From contig JAABUB010000005.1 in NCBI GenBank assembly GCA_011389575.1, positions 1-64,000 of the forward strand: DNA of 64,000 bases. Direction: 5' to 3'. A program made the position numbers and the translations under genes. Under the pieces are notes generated by a model. The model made no database searches. It worked only from the letters and a program-made list of their open reading frames with translations, and was not told where the DNA came from. Origin of the DNA: Desulfotignum sp. (lineage in GTDB: Bacteria; Desulfobacterota; Desulfobacteria; Desulfobacterales; Desulfobacteraceae). Below, in pieces: positions 19,675 to 31,370 of the stretch; the first letter of the stretch is position 1, and the number at the start of each line of letters is the position of its first letter.

Positions 19675-20384
19675 TATGCCTCCATCTGTTTTTGCATGTC
19701 GCGTTCAATAATGTTTAAAAGATCGGAAGAAAAACTCTCCAGTTCCGAATCCAGGATGCGGATACGGTCTGTAAAATAATTGTAGGCGATCACCGCAGGA
19801 ATGGCTGCGGCAAGGCCGGCAGCCGTGGCGATCAGGGCCTCGGAAATACCCGGGGCCACCACGGCCAGACTGGCGGATCCGCTCAGCCCGATGCCCTGAA
19901 AGGTGTGCATGATACCCCATACCGTGCCGAAAAGCCCGATAAACGGGGCGGTGTTTCCCACAGTGGCCAAAAAAGGTACCAACTGCCTGAACCTTCTTAT
20001 CTCAACACCGATGGACCGGCGCAATGTCCGCTGGATACTGCCCATGGTCTGGAGATAGGAAGCTTCTGTCTTACATGCTTTGCCTGTCTTGCCATCCTTT
20101 TTTTCAGCCCTGGCCATTTCCATGTAAGTGGTGATAAAAATTCTGGCCACAGGACTTGCCCGCAACGCCTTGGCCTTGGCAAAGGCATCTGCCAGGGTCC
20201 GACACTGCCAGAAAATTTCTGTAAAATCCGCAGATTCCCGGAACGCTTTGCGGAGATAACGAAATTTTATAAAAACGATGGCCCAGGTGATGATGGAAAA
20301 AAACAGCAGCAGGAGCATGACAAATTTTACAACAGGCCCGGCATCCGTGAGCATGTAAAGCAATCCGATTGATTCTGTGGTCAT
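19674..20384 (-). CDS. tolQ: TolQ/ExbB-family proton channel
   Basis: FLATVGNTAPFIGLFGTVWGIMHTF...PGISEALIATAAGLAAAIPAVIAYN. Confidence 0.95.
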   Translation of the reverse strand: MTTESIGLLYMLTDAGPVVKFVMLLLLFFSIITWAIVFIKFRYLRKAFRESADFTEIFWQCRTLADAFAKAKALRASPVARIFITTYMEMARAEKKDGKTGKACKTEASYLQTMGSIQRTLRRSIGVEIRRFRQLVPFLATVGNTAPFIGLFGTVWGIMHTFQGIGLSGSASLAVVAPGISEALIATAAGLAAAIPAVIAYNYFTDRIRILDSELESFSSDLLNIIERDMQKQMEA

Positions 20385-20473
20385 AAGTCCTCTCTTAAAT
20401 TACATCAGCACAAGATTTTATCAGATTAAGTATATGAGACAGGATATCCTGTCAAGGCCAATTTCCAATGAAA

Positions 20474-20503
20474 AAGCCCCTTTAAACAGTGTCAAAGGGG
20501 CTT
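20474..20503 (-). terminator. Rho-independent terminator of groEL
   Basis: AAGCCCCTTT/AAAGGGGCTT stem followed by TTTTT on the minus strand. Confidence 0.85.
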
Positions 20504-20545
20504 GTATCAGTCTTTATATACGAAATGAAACTTTTTTACATCAGG

Positions 20546-22195
<1,650 letters not shown>

Positions 22196-22318
22196 TCATC
22201 TCCATTATTTATTATATTAATTTTTTCATTTTTGCTTTTCGGGTATCATGTGTGTATCTACAGAAAATTATGGTCAATACGATTTTTTGTGACCAGGATT
22301 TTCCGTGATGCGATACAT

Positions 22319-22606
22319 TTATTCAATAATTCCCAGAACATCATCCTGGCGCAGGATCAGGTAGTCCTCACCATCGATTTTCACATCAGTTCCGCCGTAT
22401 TTGCTGAACAATACCCGGTCTCCGACTTTCACATCCATGGGCAGCAGCTTTCCATCCTCACCCATACGGCCGTTGCCTGTGGCAACAACCTTGCCTTCTG
22501 CCGGTTTTTCCTTAGCCGTGTCAGGGATGATAATCCCGCCCTTGGTTTTTTCATCTTCTGCAACACGCTGAACCAGAATTCTGTCACTCAGTGGTCTCAA
22601 ACTCAT
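22319..22606 (-). CDS. groES: Co-chaperonin GroES
   Basis: [35 protein letters not shown]... Confidence 0.99.
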   Translation of the reverse strand: MSLRPLSDRILVQRVAEDEKTKGGIIIPDTAKEKPAEGKVVATGNGRMGEDGKLLPMDVKVGDRVLFSKYGGTDVKIDGEDYLILRQDDVLGIIE

Positions 22607-22672
22607 GATACAATACTCCTTTTTGCGTTTTGGTTTGGTTGTATGGTTTTACATTGTAATGATCAACGTCTG

Positions 22673-22948
22673 CTATTTAGAATCCTCTTTTGTCTTTGCA
22701 GATGGGACTGCAGGCGTTGTTTCTGTAGGTGCGGATTGTGACTTGTCCGGGGAGTCTGTTTTTGTTTTTGTCCCGCCGTAGTCGGTGACATACCATCCAG
22801 ATCCCTTTAAATGAAAAGAACTGTGGGAAATAAGTTTTTCAAGGTGCCCCTTGCATTGGGGGCAGACCGCCATGGGGGGGTCTGAAATTTTCTGAAATGC
22901 TTCTTCAATGCGTTTACACGCTGAACACTGGTACTCGTAAACCGGCAT
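22673..22948 (-). CDS. FmdB-family zinc ribbon protein
   Basis: MPVYEYQCSACKRIEEAFQKISDPPMAVCPQCKGHLEKLIS. Confidence 0.92.
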   Translation of the reverse strand: MPVYEYQCSACKRIEEAFQKISDPPMAVCPQCKGHLEKLISHSSFHLKGSGWYVTDYGGTKTKTDSPDKSQSAPTETTPAVPSAKTKEDSK

Positions 22949-23056
22949 TTTCCTTTTCTCCCTTTTAACCGTAAATGACTGCTTGAAAAATCAATGATAA
23001 AGTAACAAGTCTTTTTCCCCTGTCAAGACACAGGATTTGAATTTTTTTTCCAGGGG

Positions 23057-23590
23057 TTACTGGCCATGGACAACACGCCATTTTTCAAAAAAATCAAATA
23101 TTTGGTTCATCCCTTCCATGGACAGGGGCTGCAGGATGGTATAGGTGAGGCCATGCACCTTTCTTTCTTCAGCAAAGGTCACGGATGCCTCTGATGCATG
23201 TTCATACCGGTGACTGAACGTAAGAAACCGGACCACATGCACCAGTTCATGCACCAGCACATACAAAAGAAACGGAAACAGGACCAGATTCCGGCGGGAT
23301 GTCACAGCAGACACAATGGCAGGGTCCTGGAGACAGACCGTGTACAGACTGAACCGGGAGGAACCCAATGGCACATCAGATTTTCTGCCCTCATATTTCA
23401 CCACCTGGGCAAAAGGACCTGTCACCTTTTCATGGGGGGCCAGATCCCTGGCTGTCTTTATGTCATAGCGGTTTTTAAGCCACTGGCCGGAAGACAGCTT
23501 ATAATAATTGTTCACCAGTTCTTCACAGATCAATACAGCCTGGTCCACCTGTTCCAGCTCTGCTCTGTTAAAATACCGGTCTGTTTTCAT
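23057..23590 (-). CDS. Uncharacterised protein with HExxH-like metalloprotease motif
   Basis: 177 aa ORF with HELVHVVRFLTFSHRYEHASE. Confidence 0.75.
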   Translation of the reverse strand: MKTDRYFNRAELEQVDQAVLICEELVNNYYKLSSGQWLKNRYDIKTARDLAPHEKVTGPFAQVVKYEGRKSDVPLGSSRFSLYTVCLQDPAIVSAVTSRRNLVLFPFLLYVLVHELVHVVRFLTFSHRYEHASEASVTFAEERKVHGLTYTILQPLSMEGMNQIFDFFEKWRVVHGQ

Positions 23591-23614
23591 GTCATTGGGT
23601 TCCCTGCAAGATCA

Positions 23615-23714
23615 GGGCAATCGCATGTAGTGCAATCTTTTTCAATTGACCGATGCCCGCCCCTGTGGGTGCCTTGGTCAATATATGTGGCCTTACATTT
23701 ACATGCTATTGCCC
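23615..23714. repeat. Intergenic structured repeat, copy A
   Basis: Terminal inverted repeats GGGCAATCGCATGTA / TACATGCTATTGCCC (14/15) enclosing TTGACC...CCCGCCCCTGTGGGTGC...GGTCAA. Confidence 0.7.
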
Positions 23715-23820
23715 GGGATATCGGGTAAAAAAAAATTGGACATTTATCAGAACAATATGCTATTATTTATGTTTAACCTGATACATTTCAAAATATCAAA
23801 ATACAAAGGAGGTGATTTTT

Positions 23821-23916
23821 TTGAGCAGTGTTATTAAAAAGAGAAGAAAAAAGATGCGCAAACATAAACACAGAAAGCTTCTTGCCAAAACACGGCACCA
23901 GAGAAAGAAGAAATAA
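23821..23916 (+). CDS. 31-aa AURKAIP1/COX24-domain-like basic protein (not in ORF track; TTG start)
   Basis: AAAGGAGGTGATTTT then TTG: (M)SSVIKKRRKKMRKHKHRKLLAKTRHQRKKK*. Confidence 0.82.
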   Translation: MSSVIKKRRKKMRKHKHRKLLAKTRHQRKKK

Positions 23917-23930
23917 GCATTTATTACTAG

Positions 23931-23967
23931 AAGGGTATCGGACCGGCTTTACCGATCCGATACCCTT
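23931..23967 (+). terminator. Hairpin after the 31-aa ORF
   Basis: AAGGGTATCGGA (23931-23942)/TCCGATACCCTT (23956-23967), 12 bp perfect. Confidence 0.7.
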
Positions 23968-24013
23968 GTGTGTTTACTTTATTACACAGACCTGTAGTGG
24001 TACAGGGCCCATC

Positions 24014-24982
24014 CTATTCTGCAACCCCCTTCATAAATTGCATCAGATCCGAATCTGTGGACAAAATCAATGTGCTGTCTTTTTCCAGGGCCTGGGAATA
24101 CAGATCCATGGTCTTTAAAAATGCATAAAATTCCGGATCTGTTCCATAGGCTGCGGCATAGATACCTGCTGCTTTTGCATCTGCCTTACCCTTTGTGGTC
24201 TGTGCGGTTTTATAGGCCTCAGAATTGATCTCCTGGAGGTCTTTTTCCTTTTCACCCCGGATGTTGCTGGCTTCTCCCCTGCCTTCGGCACGAAACTTTT
24301 CCGCAATCTGGTTTCTTTCTGCAATCATCCGGTCATAAACCGATCTTCTGACACTGTCAATATAGTTGATGCGCTTGATCTTTACATCCACCAGTTCAAT
24401 GCCGAACTCATCAAGTTTTTCGCTGGCCTGCTCAACAATACGGCGGGTAATTTCCTGCCGCCCCAGGTTTACGGTATACCGCACCCGGCTCGGCCGTTCC
24501 TCTTCCAACTGCTCTTCAGTGTCAATACCGAACCCCTCAAAGGTATCCATGGGCCGATCTGTATTGCGCACAATTTCAGCCAGGGGATAGGAGCTGATAA
24601 GGTTGCGCGTTGCCGGGTCAATAAGGTCATCCAGCCGTTTTTGCGCTGAAAATTCATCCCTTACCGTCTGAAAATAGGTTAAAGGATCGGTAATCCGCCA
24701 CCGGGCAAAGGTATCCACCCAGATATAGGTCTTGTCCCTGGTGGGGACCTGACCCGGACTGCCGTCCCATTCCAGCAGGTTTTTGGGAAAATAATTGGGC
24801 TTCTGGATAAAGGGTACCTTGAAATTCAATCCCGGCTCAGTGACCGGCTCTCCTGTAATTCTGCCGAACTGGGTGATGACCACCTGTTCGGTTTCATCCA
24901 CCACAAAGGCGGCATTGTAAACAACCACTGCCAGTATGACCAGAACAGCCACACCCAGTATTTTTATCTGCTGTGCATTCAT
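24014..24982 (-). CDS. hflC: Protease modulator HflC
   Basis: SPFH/prohibitin protein: VVDETEQVVITQFGRITGEPVTEPGLNFKVPFIQ. Confidence 0.95.
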   Translation of the reverse strand: MNAQQIKILGVAVLVILAVVVYNAAFVVDETEQVVITQFGRITGEPVTEPGLNFKVPFIQKPNYFPKNLLEWDGSPGQVPTRDKTYIWVDTFARWRITDPLTYFQTVRDEFSAQKRLDDLIDPATRNLISSYPLAEIVRNTDRPMDTFEGFGIDTEEQLEEERPSRVRYTVNLGRQEITRRIVEQASEKLDEFGIELVDVKIKRINYIDSVRRSVYDRMIAERNQIAEKFRAEGRGEASNIRGEKEKDLQEINSEAYKTAQTTKGKADAKAAGIYAAAYGTDPEFYAFLKTMDLYSQALEKDSTLILSTDSDLMQFMKGVAE

Positions 24983-24985
24983 ATA

Positions 24986-26059
24986 TTATTCACCTTTTTG
25001 AAGAAATCTGTCCTGGATTGTTGATGCGGAATCTCCCATATTCAATAAAGGAAGCAGGTTTTTCTGATCCGCATCAATGATATATTTGGCCCCGATTTTC
25101 GGCAATACATCCAGCATGGTTTCAAGATACATCCGCTTGCGCGTCACATCCTCGGCCTGTTTATATTCTTCATAAATGGCCATGAATTTGCTGGCATCAC
25201 CCTGGGCCCGGTTCACCCGCTCGATGGCATACCCTTCTGCATCCTTGATCACCCGCTGGGCCTCGCCTCTGGCCAGGGGAACCGCTTTGTTGTATTCTTC
25301 TCTGGCCTTGTAGATGGTCTGTTCTTTTTCTTGGATCGCCTGGTTCACTTCATTAAAAGACGCCTGCACCGGTTCAGGCACATTGGTCTTTTTCAATTCA
25401 ATGTTCACAATGGCAATACCGGCTTTGGCATTGTCCAGTTCCGCCTGGAGCATCACCCTGGCAGCCGCGGCGATCTCCGCTCTTTCTGTGATCACCTCAT
25501 TGATGCTGCGGTCTCCCACCACGGTACGCATGGTGGCTTCGGACATGTTCCTGAGCAAAGAGGTGACATTTTCCACATTGAACAGATAGGCCCGGGGGTC
25601 GGCCCGCCGGTACTGAACAATCCAGGGTACCACGGCCACGTTCAGATCCCCGGTGAGCATCAAAGATGATTCAGATGCGTTTCCGTAAGCCCCTGTGCCT
25701 TCCAGGGCCTTGACGCCGAACTCTTCGGTTTCAGGGGTTCTGATGTTTACTTTTGTCACCTTTTCAATGCCCGAGGGCAGTTTAAAATTCAAGCCGGGCT
25801 GGACAGTACGGTTAAATTTCCCGAACCGCTGCACCACCCCCACCTCGCTTCTGTCAATGGTAAAAAAAGTGGAAGACCCCAGGTACAATACCAGCAGAAC
25901 AATAATGGCAAGGAAGATCCCCGGAAATTTAAATCCCTTGAATTTATTTAAAATTTCATCCATCTGCGGCGGCCTGGGCATCCCCGGTCCACCGCTGCCG
26001 CCTTTGTTCTGTTCATACTTTTGCTGATTTTCCCTCAGCTTTTCCCAATCCCAATTCAT
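24986..26059 (-). CDS. hflK: FtsH protease activity modulator HflK
   Basis: STFFTIDRSEVGVVQRFGKFNRTVQPGLNFKLPSGIEKV. Confidence 0.95.
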   Translation of the reverse strand: MNWDWEKLRENQQKYEQNKGGSGGPGMPRPPQMDEILNKFKGFKFPGIFLAIIVLLVLYLGSSTFFTIDRSEVGVVQRFGKFNRTVQPGLNFKLPSGIEKVTKVNIRTPETEEFGVKALEGTGAYGNASESSLMLTGDLNVAVVPWIVQYRRADPRAYLFNVENVTSLLRNMSEATMRTVVGDRSINEVITERAEIAAAARVMLQAELDNAKAGIAIVNIELKKTNVPEPVQASFNEVNQAIQEKEQTIYKAREEYNKAVPLARGEAQRVIKDAEGYAIERVNRAQGDASKFMAIYEEYKQAEDVTRKRMYLETMLDVLPKIGAKYIIDADQKNLLPLLNMGDSASTIQDRFLQKGE

Positions 26060-26288
26060 AAAATACTTTCCTGTTTGTAAATTTTGCTTTAAAAAATCAA
26101 GAATGATTGATTACTCCTGAAAACATAATTACCAAATGTATAATTATCACGGCAAAAACGCAATATTTATTTGCAGCAGATCCTGCACATTCGCATCAAT
26201 CATGCCAGACGCCAGTGCATAATTGTGTTGTCAAAACAATACCGGGCCTGTATACTGTATATTGATATTTTAACACAGGATGTGACAG

Positions 26289-26609
26289 GTGAATAACAAA
26301 GAAAACAGCCATAAGCTGATCCATATCAGTGACATACTCAAAACCGCTTTGAAAAAATACCGGCCTGCCGGAGATACGGACATGACACGGATCTGGGATA
26401 TCTGGGATACGGCAGTGGGCAGGCCCATTGCCATGAATGCCAAACCCGATACCTTTAAAGACGGTGTTCTGATTGTCAATGTATCCAGCTCATCCTGGAT
26501 TCACCAGCTCAAATTTCTGGAAAAACAGATCATCTCCAATATCAACCAGCACATGGAGTCCTGTCTGATCCGGCAGATCCGTTTTAAAATTGGAAACATA
26601 CACAGCTGA
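26289..26609 (+). CDS. DciA/DUF721-like protein
   Basis: IWDIWDTAVGRPIAMNAKPDTFKDGVLIVNVSSSSWIHQLKFLEKQIISNIN. Confidence 0.85.
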   Translation: MNNKENSHKLIHISDILKTALKKYRPAGDTDMTRIWDIWDTAVGRPIAMNAKPDTFKDGVLIVNVSSSSWIHQLKFLEKQIISNINQHMESCLIRQIRFKIGNIHS

Positions 26610-27312
26610 CACCCTGTTCGATCCCCCGCTGACCATTTTTCAGCCCAAAACCGGTTACCGGTTTTCTTTGGATCCACTCATTCTGGCGGCCCATATCCAC
26701 CCTGCCCGCGGAGACCGGATCATCGACATGGGCTGTGGCTGCGGTATTATCAGCCTTATCCTCGGTGTTCGTCACCAGAATATACATATCACAGGTGTTG
26801 AAATCCAGAAAAACCTTGCTTTGCTGGCCCAAAAAAATACTGTGCAAAACCGGCTGGACAGCCGGATCCATATACTTCACCAGGATATTCGGAACCTTTC
26901 CCGGACAGAGATCACACAACCGGCTGAGATCATTGTATCCAATCCCCCTTACAAAAAAAAAGCCACCGGCCGCCTGAACCCGGACACAAAAAAAGCCCTG
27001 GCCCGGCATGAAATCACCCTGGACATCGCCACCCTGGTGGACAAAGCAGCCCTGTTTGTAAAACCCGGCGGACAGCTCTGCCTGATTTTTCCCGCCCCCC
27101 GTATGGAGGAACTGATCCTGTGCCTCACCTCTGCAGGATTTGCCCCCCACTGGATACGCCTGGTCCATTTCAGGCCCGCAGGTCCTGCCCAACGGGTTCT
27201 GGTCAGTGCTGTCAAATCAGACGATATATCCTGCACAACCCGCTCACCCCTTCATCTCTACAACCCGGACCACACCCCCACAGAGGACCATCTCAGACTG
27301 TTACGTTTGTAG
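26590..27312 (+). CDS. TrmN6-like tRNA1(Val) adenine-N6 methyltransferase
   Basis: QPKTGYRFSLDPLILAAH, DMGCGCGIISLIL, IIVSNPPYKK. Confidence 0.9.
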   Translation: METYTADTLFDPPLTIFQPKTGYRFSLDPLILAAHIHPARGDRIIDMGCGCGIISLILGVRHQNIHITGVEIQKNLALLAQKNTVQNRLDSRIHILHQDIRNLSRTEITQPAEIIVSNPPYKKKATGRLNPDTKKALARHEITLDIATLVDKAALFVKPGGQLCLIFPAPRMEELILCLTSAGFAPHWIRLVHFRPAGPAQRVLVSAVKSDDISCTTRSPLHLYNPDHTPTEDHLRLLRL

Positions 27313-27388
27313 TTTTGCATCCAGACCCCTGCTTTAATCCTTGACACAGGAACAAAAAGGTACTAATTTACCCGGATTAATTGACAAA

Positions 27389-27479
<91 letters not shown>

Positions 27480-27483
27480 CACC

Positions 27484-29163
27484 ATGCCGGACACCATGTC
27501 ATATCAAGTTTTAGCACGCAAATACAGGCCCCAGAGTTTTGGCGATGTGGTGGGCCAGTCCCATGTGACCACCACCCTTGTCAACGCCATTAAGCAGGAC
27601 CGGATGGCCCATGCTGTTTTGTTCACAGGTCCCCGGGGTACGGGCAAAACCACCATCGCCAGAATTCTGGCCAAGGCCATGAACTGTAAAGGCGGCCCTA
27701 CCCCCACCCCCTGCAACCAGTGTAAAATCTGCACGGAAATCATCACCGGTCATTGTGCTGATGTGTTTGAAATTGACGGGGCCTCCAACAACAGTGTGGA
27801 CCAAATCCGGGATTTGCGGGAAAACGTCATCTATATGCCGGCTTCCGCTTCTTTCAAAATTTATATCATTGATGAAGTGCATATGCTGTCCACAGCAGCC
27901 TTCAATGCCCTGTTGAAAACCCTGGAAGAACCCCCTGACCATGTTTTGTTCATTTTTGCCACCACAGAAGTGCATAAGATACCGGCCACCATTTTGTCCC
28001 GGTGCCAGCGCCATGATCTGGGCCGGATTCCGCTGGAATCCATATCCGGTCTGTTAAAAAACATCTGTGATAAAGAAGGCTTCATGGTCCAGGACCAGGG
28101 CCTGGATCTGATCGCCCGGGAAGCGGACGGGTCGGTACGTGATTCTTTGAGTCTTCTGGACCGGATTTTATCATTCGCACCGGATACCGACATCACCTAT
28201 GCCATGGTAACGGATGCGCTGGGTATCATCGACCGTAAACTGATGTCTGATATCATTACTGCCCTGGTTGAAAAAAATGGTTCCGCCCTGATCGCCCTGG
28301 TTGAAACCATCAATGACACCGGTATGGATTTGAAAAAATTTTATGGTGATCTCATTGTGCATTTCAGGAATTTGAACGTGATCAAACTCTGTGGTCCTGA
28401 GCATCCCGCCGTGAACATGACGTTCGCACAAAAACAGCAGATCCATCATATGGTATCTCCCCTGAGGGAGGGGTATCTGGAAATACTGCTCCAGGTACTT
28501 TTACAAGAAGAATCCATGGTGAAATTTTCATCCCACACAAAAATCGCCATTGAAACAGTTCTGCTCAAACTGCTCCAGGTCCGGCCGGGTATGGTTCTGG
28601 ATCAGATTATACAAAAACTGGATGCCCTTGCCCGGCAGATCGGTAAAAAATCAGCAGGCCCGGCATATGAAAAAACTGCTGAAACTGATTCTTCCGGTGT
28701 GCATGAACCCCTTGCTGCCCGGCAGAATGCCTGTGCACCAGGCAGTTCCCATCCGGTATCTGTGCCAAAAAAGCTTACTTATACTGAACCTGAAGCACAA
28801 ACCCGGGAACCTGAAAAAACATGGCAGGGGTTTTTAACCCGGATTGAAAGCACGCTGCCGTATTTATCTGCGCTGTTGGCCAAAGGGAAGGTCAAGGAAC
28901 CAGCAGCTGGTATCCTGGAAGTGTCTTTGCATAATTGCTCAGCTTTTGATAAGAACCGGCTGGAAACCAAACAACAAGAGCTGAAAAAAGACTGCCAGGC
29001 ATTTTTGGGAAAACAATTGCACATCCAGGTGGTATCCCAAACCCGTACCCTGCCCCAGGCTGCACCGGAAAAGGCGGATTTCAAGGCCATGCAGGCAGCA
29101 TTACATCACCCCCTGGTAAAAGAAGCACAGGAAATTTTCAACGGTGAAATTATCAATTATTAA
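27484..29163 (+). CDS. dnaX: DNA polymerase III subunit gamma/tau
   Basis: [32 protein letters not shown]..., [20 protein letters not shown]; start at 27484 or 27496. Confidence 0.96.
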   Translation: MPDTMSYQVLARKYRPQSFGDVVGQSHVTTTLVNAIKQDRMAHAVLFTGPRGTGKTTIARILAKAMNCKGGPTPTPCNQCKICTEIITGHCADVFEIDGASNNSVDQIRDLRENVIYMPASASFKIYIIDEVHMLSTAAFNALLKTLEEPPDHVLFIFATTEVHKIPATILSRCQRHDLGRIPLESISGLLKNICDKEGFMVQDQGLDLIAREADGSVRDSLSLLDRILSFAPDTDITYAMVTDALGIIDRKLMSDIITALVEKNGSALIALVETINDTGMDLKKFYGDLIVHFRNLNVIKLCGPEHPAVNMTFAQKQQIHHMVSPLREGYLEILLQVLLQEESMVKFSSHTKIAIETVLLKLLQVRPGMVLDQIIQKLDALARQIGKKSAGPAYEKTAETDSSGVHEPLAARQNACAPGSSHPVSVPKKLTYTEPEAQTREPEKTWQGFLTRIESTLPYLSALLAKGKVKEPAAGILEVSLHNCSAFDKNRLETKQQELKKDCQAFLGKQLHIQVVSQTRTLPQAAPEKADFKAMQAALHHPLVKEAQEIFNGEIINY

Positions 29164-29180
29164 ATGTCAGGAGCAACACA

Positions 29181-29489
29181 ATGAAAAATATGAACAATAT
29201 GATGAAGCAGGCCCAGCAACTGCAGAAAAAAATGCTCAAGGCCCAGGAAGAACTGGCATCCAAAACAGTTGAGGCTTCTGCCGGAGGCGGCATGGTCAAA
29301 GTGGTGGCCAACGGCAGCCAGAAAATTGAATCCATTGTTCTGGAAAAAGAAGTGGTGGATCCCGAAGATGTGGAAATGCTTCAGGACCTGATTCTGGCAG
29401 CAGTCAATGATGCCTTGAACAAATCCCAGGAAATGGTGTCCTCTGAGATGGGCAAACTTACCGGTGGGTTGAATATTCCCGGCCTCTAA
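29181..29489 (+). CDS. YbaB/EbfC nucleoid-associated protein
   Basis: [43 protein letters not shown]. Confidence 0.96.
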   Translation: MKNMNNMMKQAQQLQKKMLKAQEELASKTVEASAGGGMVKVVANGSQKIESIVLEKEVVDPEDVEMLQDLILAAVNDALNKSQEMVSSEMGKLTGGLNIPGL

Positions 29490-29493
29490 ACCT

Positions 29494-30093
29494 GTGAGCC
29501 ATTATCCCGATGCCATCCTGAAGCTGATCACCAGCTTTTCCACCCTGCCGGGAATCGGCAGAAAAACTGCGGAAAGGCTGGCCCTTCATTTGCTCCATGC
29601 ACCGGAACATGAAGCAGCAACTCTGGCAGCCGACATCATTGAGCTGAAAAAATCCGTACAGATATGTGCCACCTGTTTTTCCCTCAGTGATCAGGAAAAA
29701 TGCCGTATCTGCATTGATCCTGCCCGGGATCACGGGGTCATATGCGTGGTGGAAAACCCGGCAGACATGGCAGCCATTGAAAAATCAAAGGCGTTTTCAG
29801 GATGTTATCATGTGCTGGGAGGGGCCTTGTCTCCCATTGACGGCATCGGCCCTGATGATATCCGGCTGGCAGAACTCTTTGGCAGGGCCGATCCCGGCCC
29901 TGTCCGGGAAATCATCATTGCCACCCGCACCAATGTGGAAGGAGAGGCAACCGCAGCATATATTATGGACCGGCTCAAATCCAGGCATATCACCATCACC
30001 AGGATTGCTTCCGGCGTTCCCATGGGCGGGGATCTCCAGTATGTGGATCCGCTGACCATGCAGAAAGCAATGGAAAAAAGATATGGATACTGA
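29494..30093 (+). CDS. recR: Recombination mediator RecR
   Basis: FSTLPGIGRKTAERLALHLL, C4 zinc finger, TOPRIM. Confidence 0.97.
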   Translation: MSHYPDAILKLITSFSTLPGIGRKTAERLALHLLHAPEHEAATLAADIIELKKSVQICATCFSLSDQEKCRICIDPARDHGVICVVENPADMAAIEKSKAFSGCYHVLGGALSPIDGIGPDDIRLAELFGRADPGPVREIIIATRTNVEGEATAAYIMDRLKSRHITITRIASGVPMGGDLQYVDPLTMQKAMEKRYGY

Positions 30094-30514
30094 ATACAAA
30101 ACCACGGATGATCTTTTTACATGCCAATTGTGCGGCCAGTGCTGCAAAGGCTTTGGCGGCACCTATGTCACCGGCCGGGATATTGTAGACATCTGTGCAT
30201 ATATAACGGCTGATCCGGACACATTTGTGAGATCCTATTGTGACATGGCCGGCTCCAGGCCTGTGTTAACCCAGGGACCGGACGGGCATTGTGTTTTTTT
30301 TGATGCCCGGAAACAATGCACCATTCACCCGGTCAAACCCCGCATGTGCCGGGCATGGCCATTTATTGAAACCCTTGTGGCAAACCCTGAGAACTGGGAT
30401 GCCATGGCATCGGCCTGCCCCGGCATGAAGCCTTTGGTTCCCCCTCGTGATATCATGCGCATTGTGTCAGAAGAAATTGAAAAACGCAGAGTATCCTGTC
30501 CTGCCAAACTTTGA
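30083..30514 (+). CDS. YkgJ-family cysteine cluster protein
   Basis: CQLCGQCCKGFGGTYV...CVFFDARKQCTIHPVKPRMCRAWPF. Confidence 0.9.
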   Translation: MDTEYKTTDDLFTCQLCGQCCKGFGGTYVTGRDIVDICAYITADPDTFVRSYCDMAGSRPVLTQGPDGHCVFFDARKQCTIHPVKPRMCRAWPFIETLVANPENWDAMASACPGMKPLVPPRDIMRIVSEEIEKRRVSCPAKL

Positions 30515-30530
30515 CCTTTAGCTTTTCACA

Positions 30531-31346
30531 TCATTGTGGACTCATGCCGGCAAACTCGCGTGCAATACTGTCCCGCTCATACACGATTTCCACCCGCCGG
30601 TTCAAGGCCCTTCCCCGGGGGGTGTCATTGGTGGCGACCGGGTGATAGTGGGCATATCCTTCCGCAGATATATACTGGGGGGGAACACCGTTTGCCACCA
30701 AAAGCCGGACCACCATGGCTGCCCGTGCAGCAGACAATTCCCAGTTGGATGGATACAGGGCGGAAGTAATGGGCGTACTGTCGGTATGCCCTTTTATTTT
30801 CACCTGGTAGGCCAGTTTGGAAAGTACGGAAGCAACTTTCTGCAGAATATCCAGCCCTTTTTCTGACAGCCGGGTGCCTCCCTGGTTAAATAAAAGCAGA
30901 TCCGACATGGTGATCACCACCCCGGCCTCGTTTTTTACCACACTGACCTCTCCGCCGAGTTTATTGAACAATACCAGCTCCCGGACTTCAGAAACGATGT
31001 CATCCAGCTCTTTTTCTATCATTCCCCCGAGTTCATCTATCTGCTGGATTTCAGTGGGTTCTTCAGAAGGTACCGCATGCATGGTCAGCCCTTCTCTGGT
31101 GCCGGCCTCCGGAATTGTCTGGGCGCCCAGGGCACTGCGCAAAGATTGTACCAGTTCCTTATAGGTTTCCTGCTGGGTGGTGCTCATGGCAAACAGCAGA
31201 ACAAAAAAGCACATCAACAGGGTAACCAGGTCAGCAAATGTGGCCAGCCAGGTGGCCTGTTTCCTTGGCTTGGCATCGCCATCCGCCAGCAAAGGCTGGA
31301 CAGCCGGTTGATTTCCTTCTGCTTTTGCGTCAGTGTCTTCAGCCAT
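30531..31346 (-). CDS. motB: OmpA/MotB-family stator protein
   Basis: WLATFADLVTLLMCFFVLLFAMS; OmpA-like KIKGHTDSTPI...LSAARAAMVVRLLVANGV. Confidence 0.92.
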   Translation of the reverse strand: MAEDTDAKAEGNQPAVQPLLADGDAKPRKQATWLATFADLVTLLMCFFVLLFAMSTTQQETYKELVQSLRSALGAQTIPEAGTREGLTMHAVPSEEPTEIQQIDELGGMIEKELDDIVSEVRELVLFNKLGGEVSVVKNEAGVVITMSDLLLFNQGGTRLSEKGLDILQKVASVLSKLAYQVKIKGHTDSTPITSALYPSNWELSAARAAMVVRLLVANGVPPQYISAEGYAHYHPVATNDTPRGRALNRRVEIVYERDSIAREFAGMSPQ

Positions 31347-31370
31347 GTGCTTTGCTCTTTTTTCTAAAAT

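Noticed and set aside
22607-22680. Possible CIRCE (HrcA) operator upstream of groES
   Set aside because: Looked for TTAGCACTC-N9-GAGTGCTAA and did not see it; regulation may be by another system or a distal promoter.
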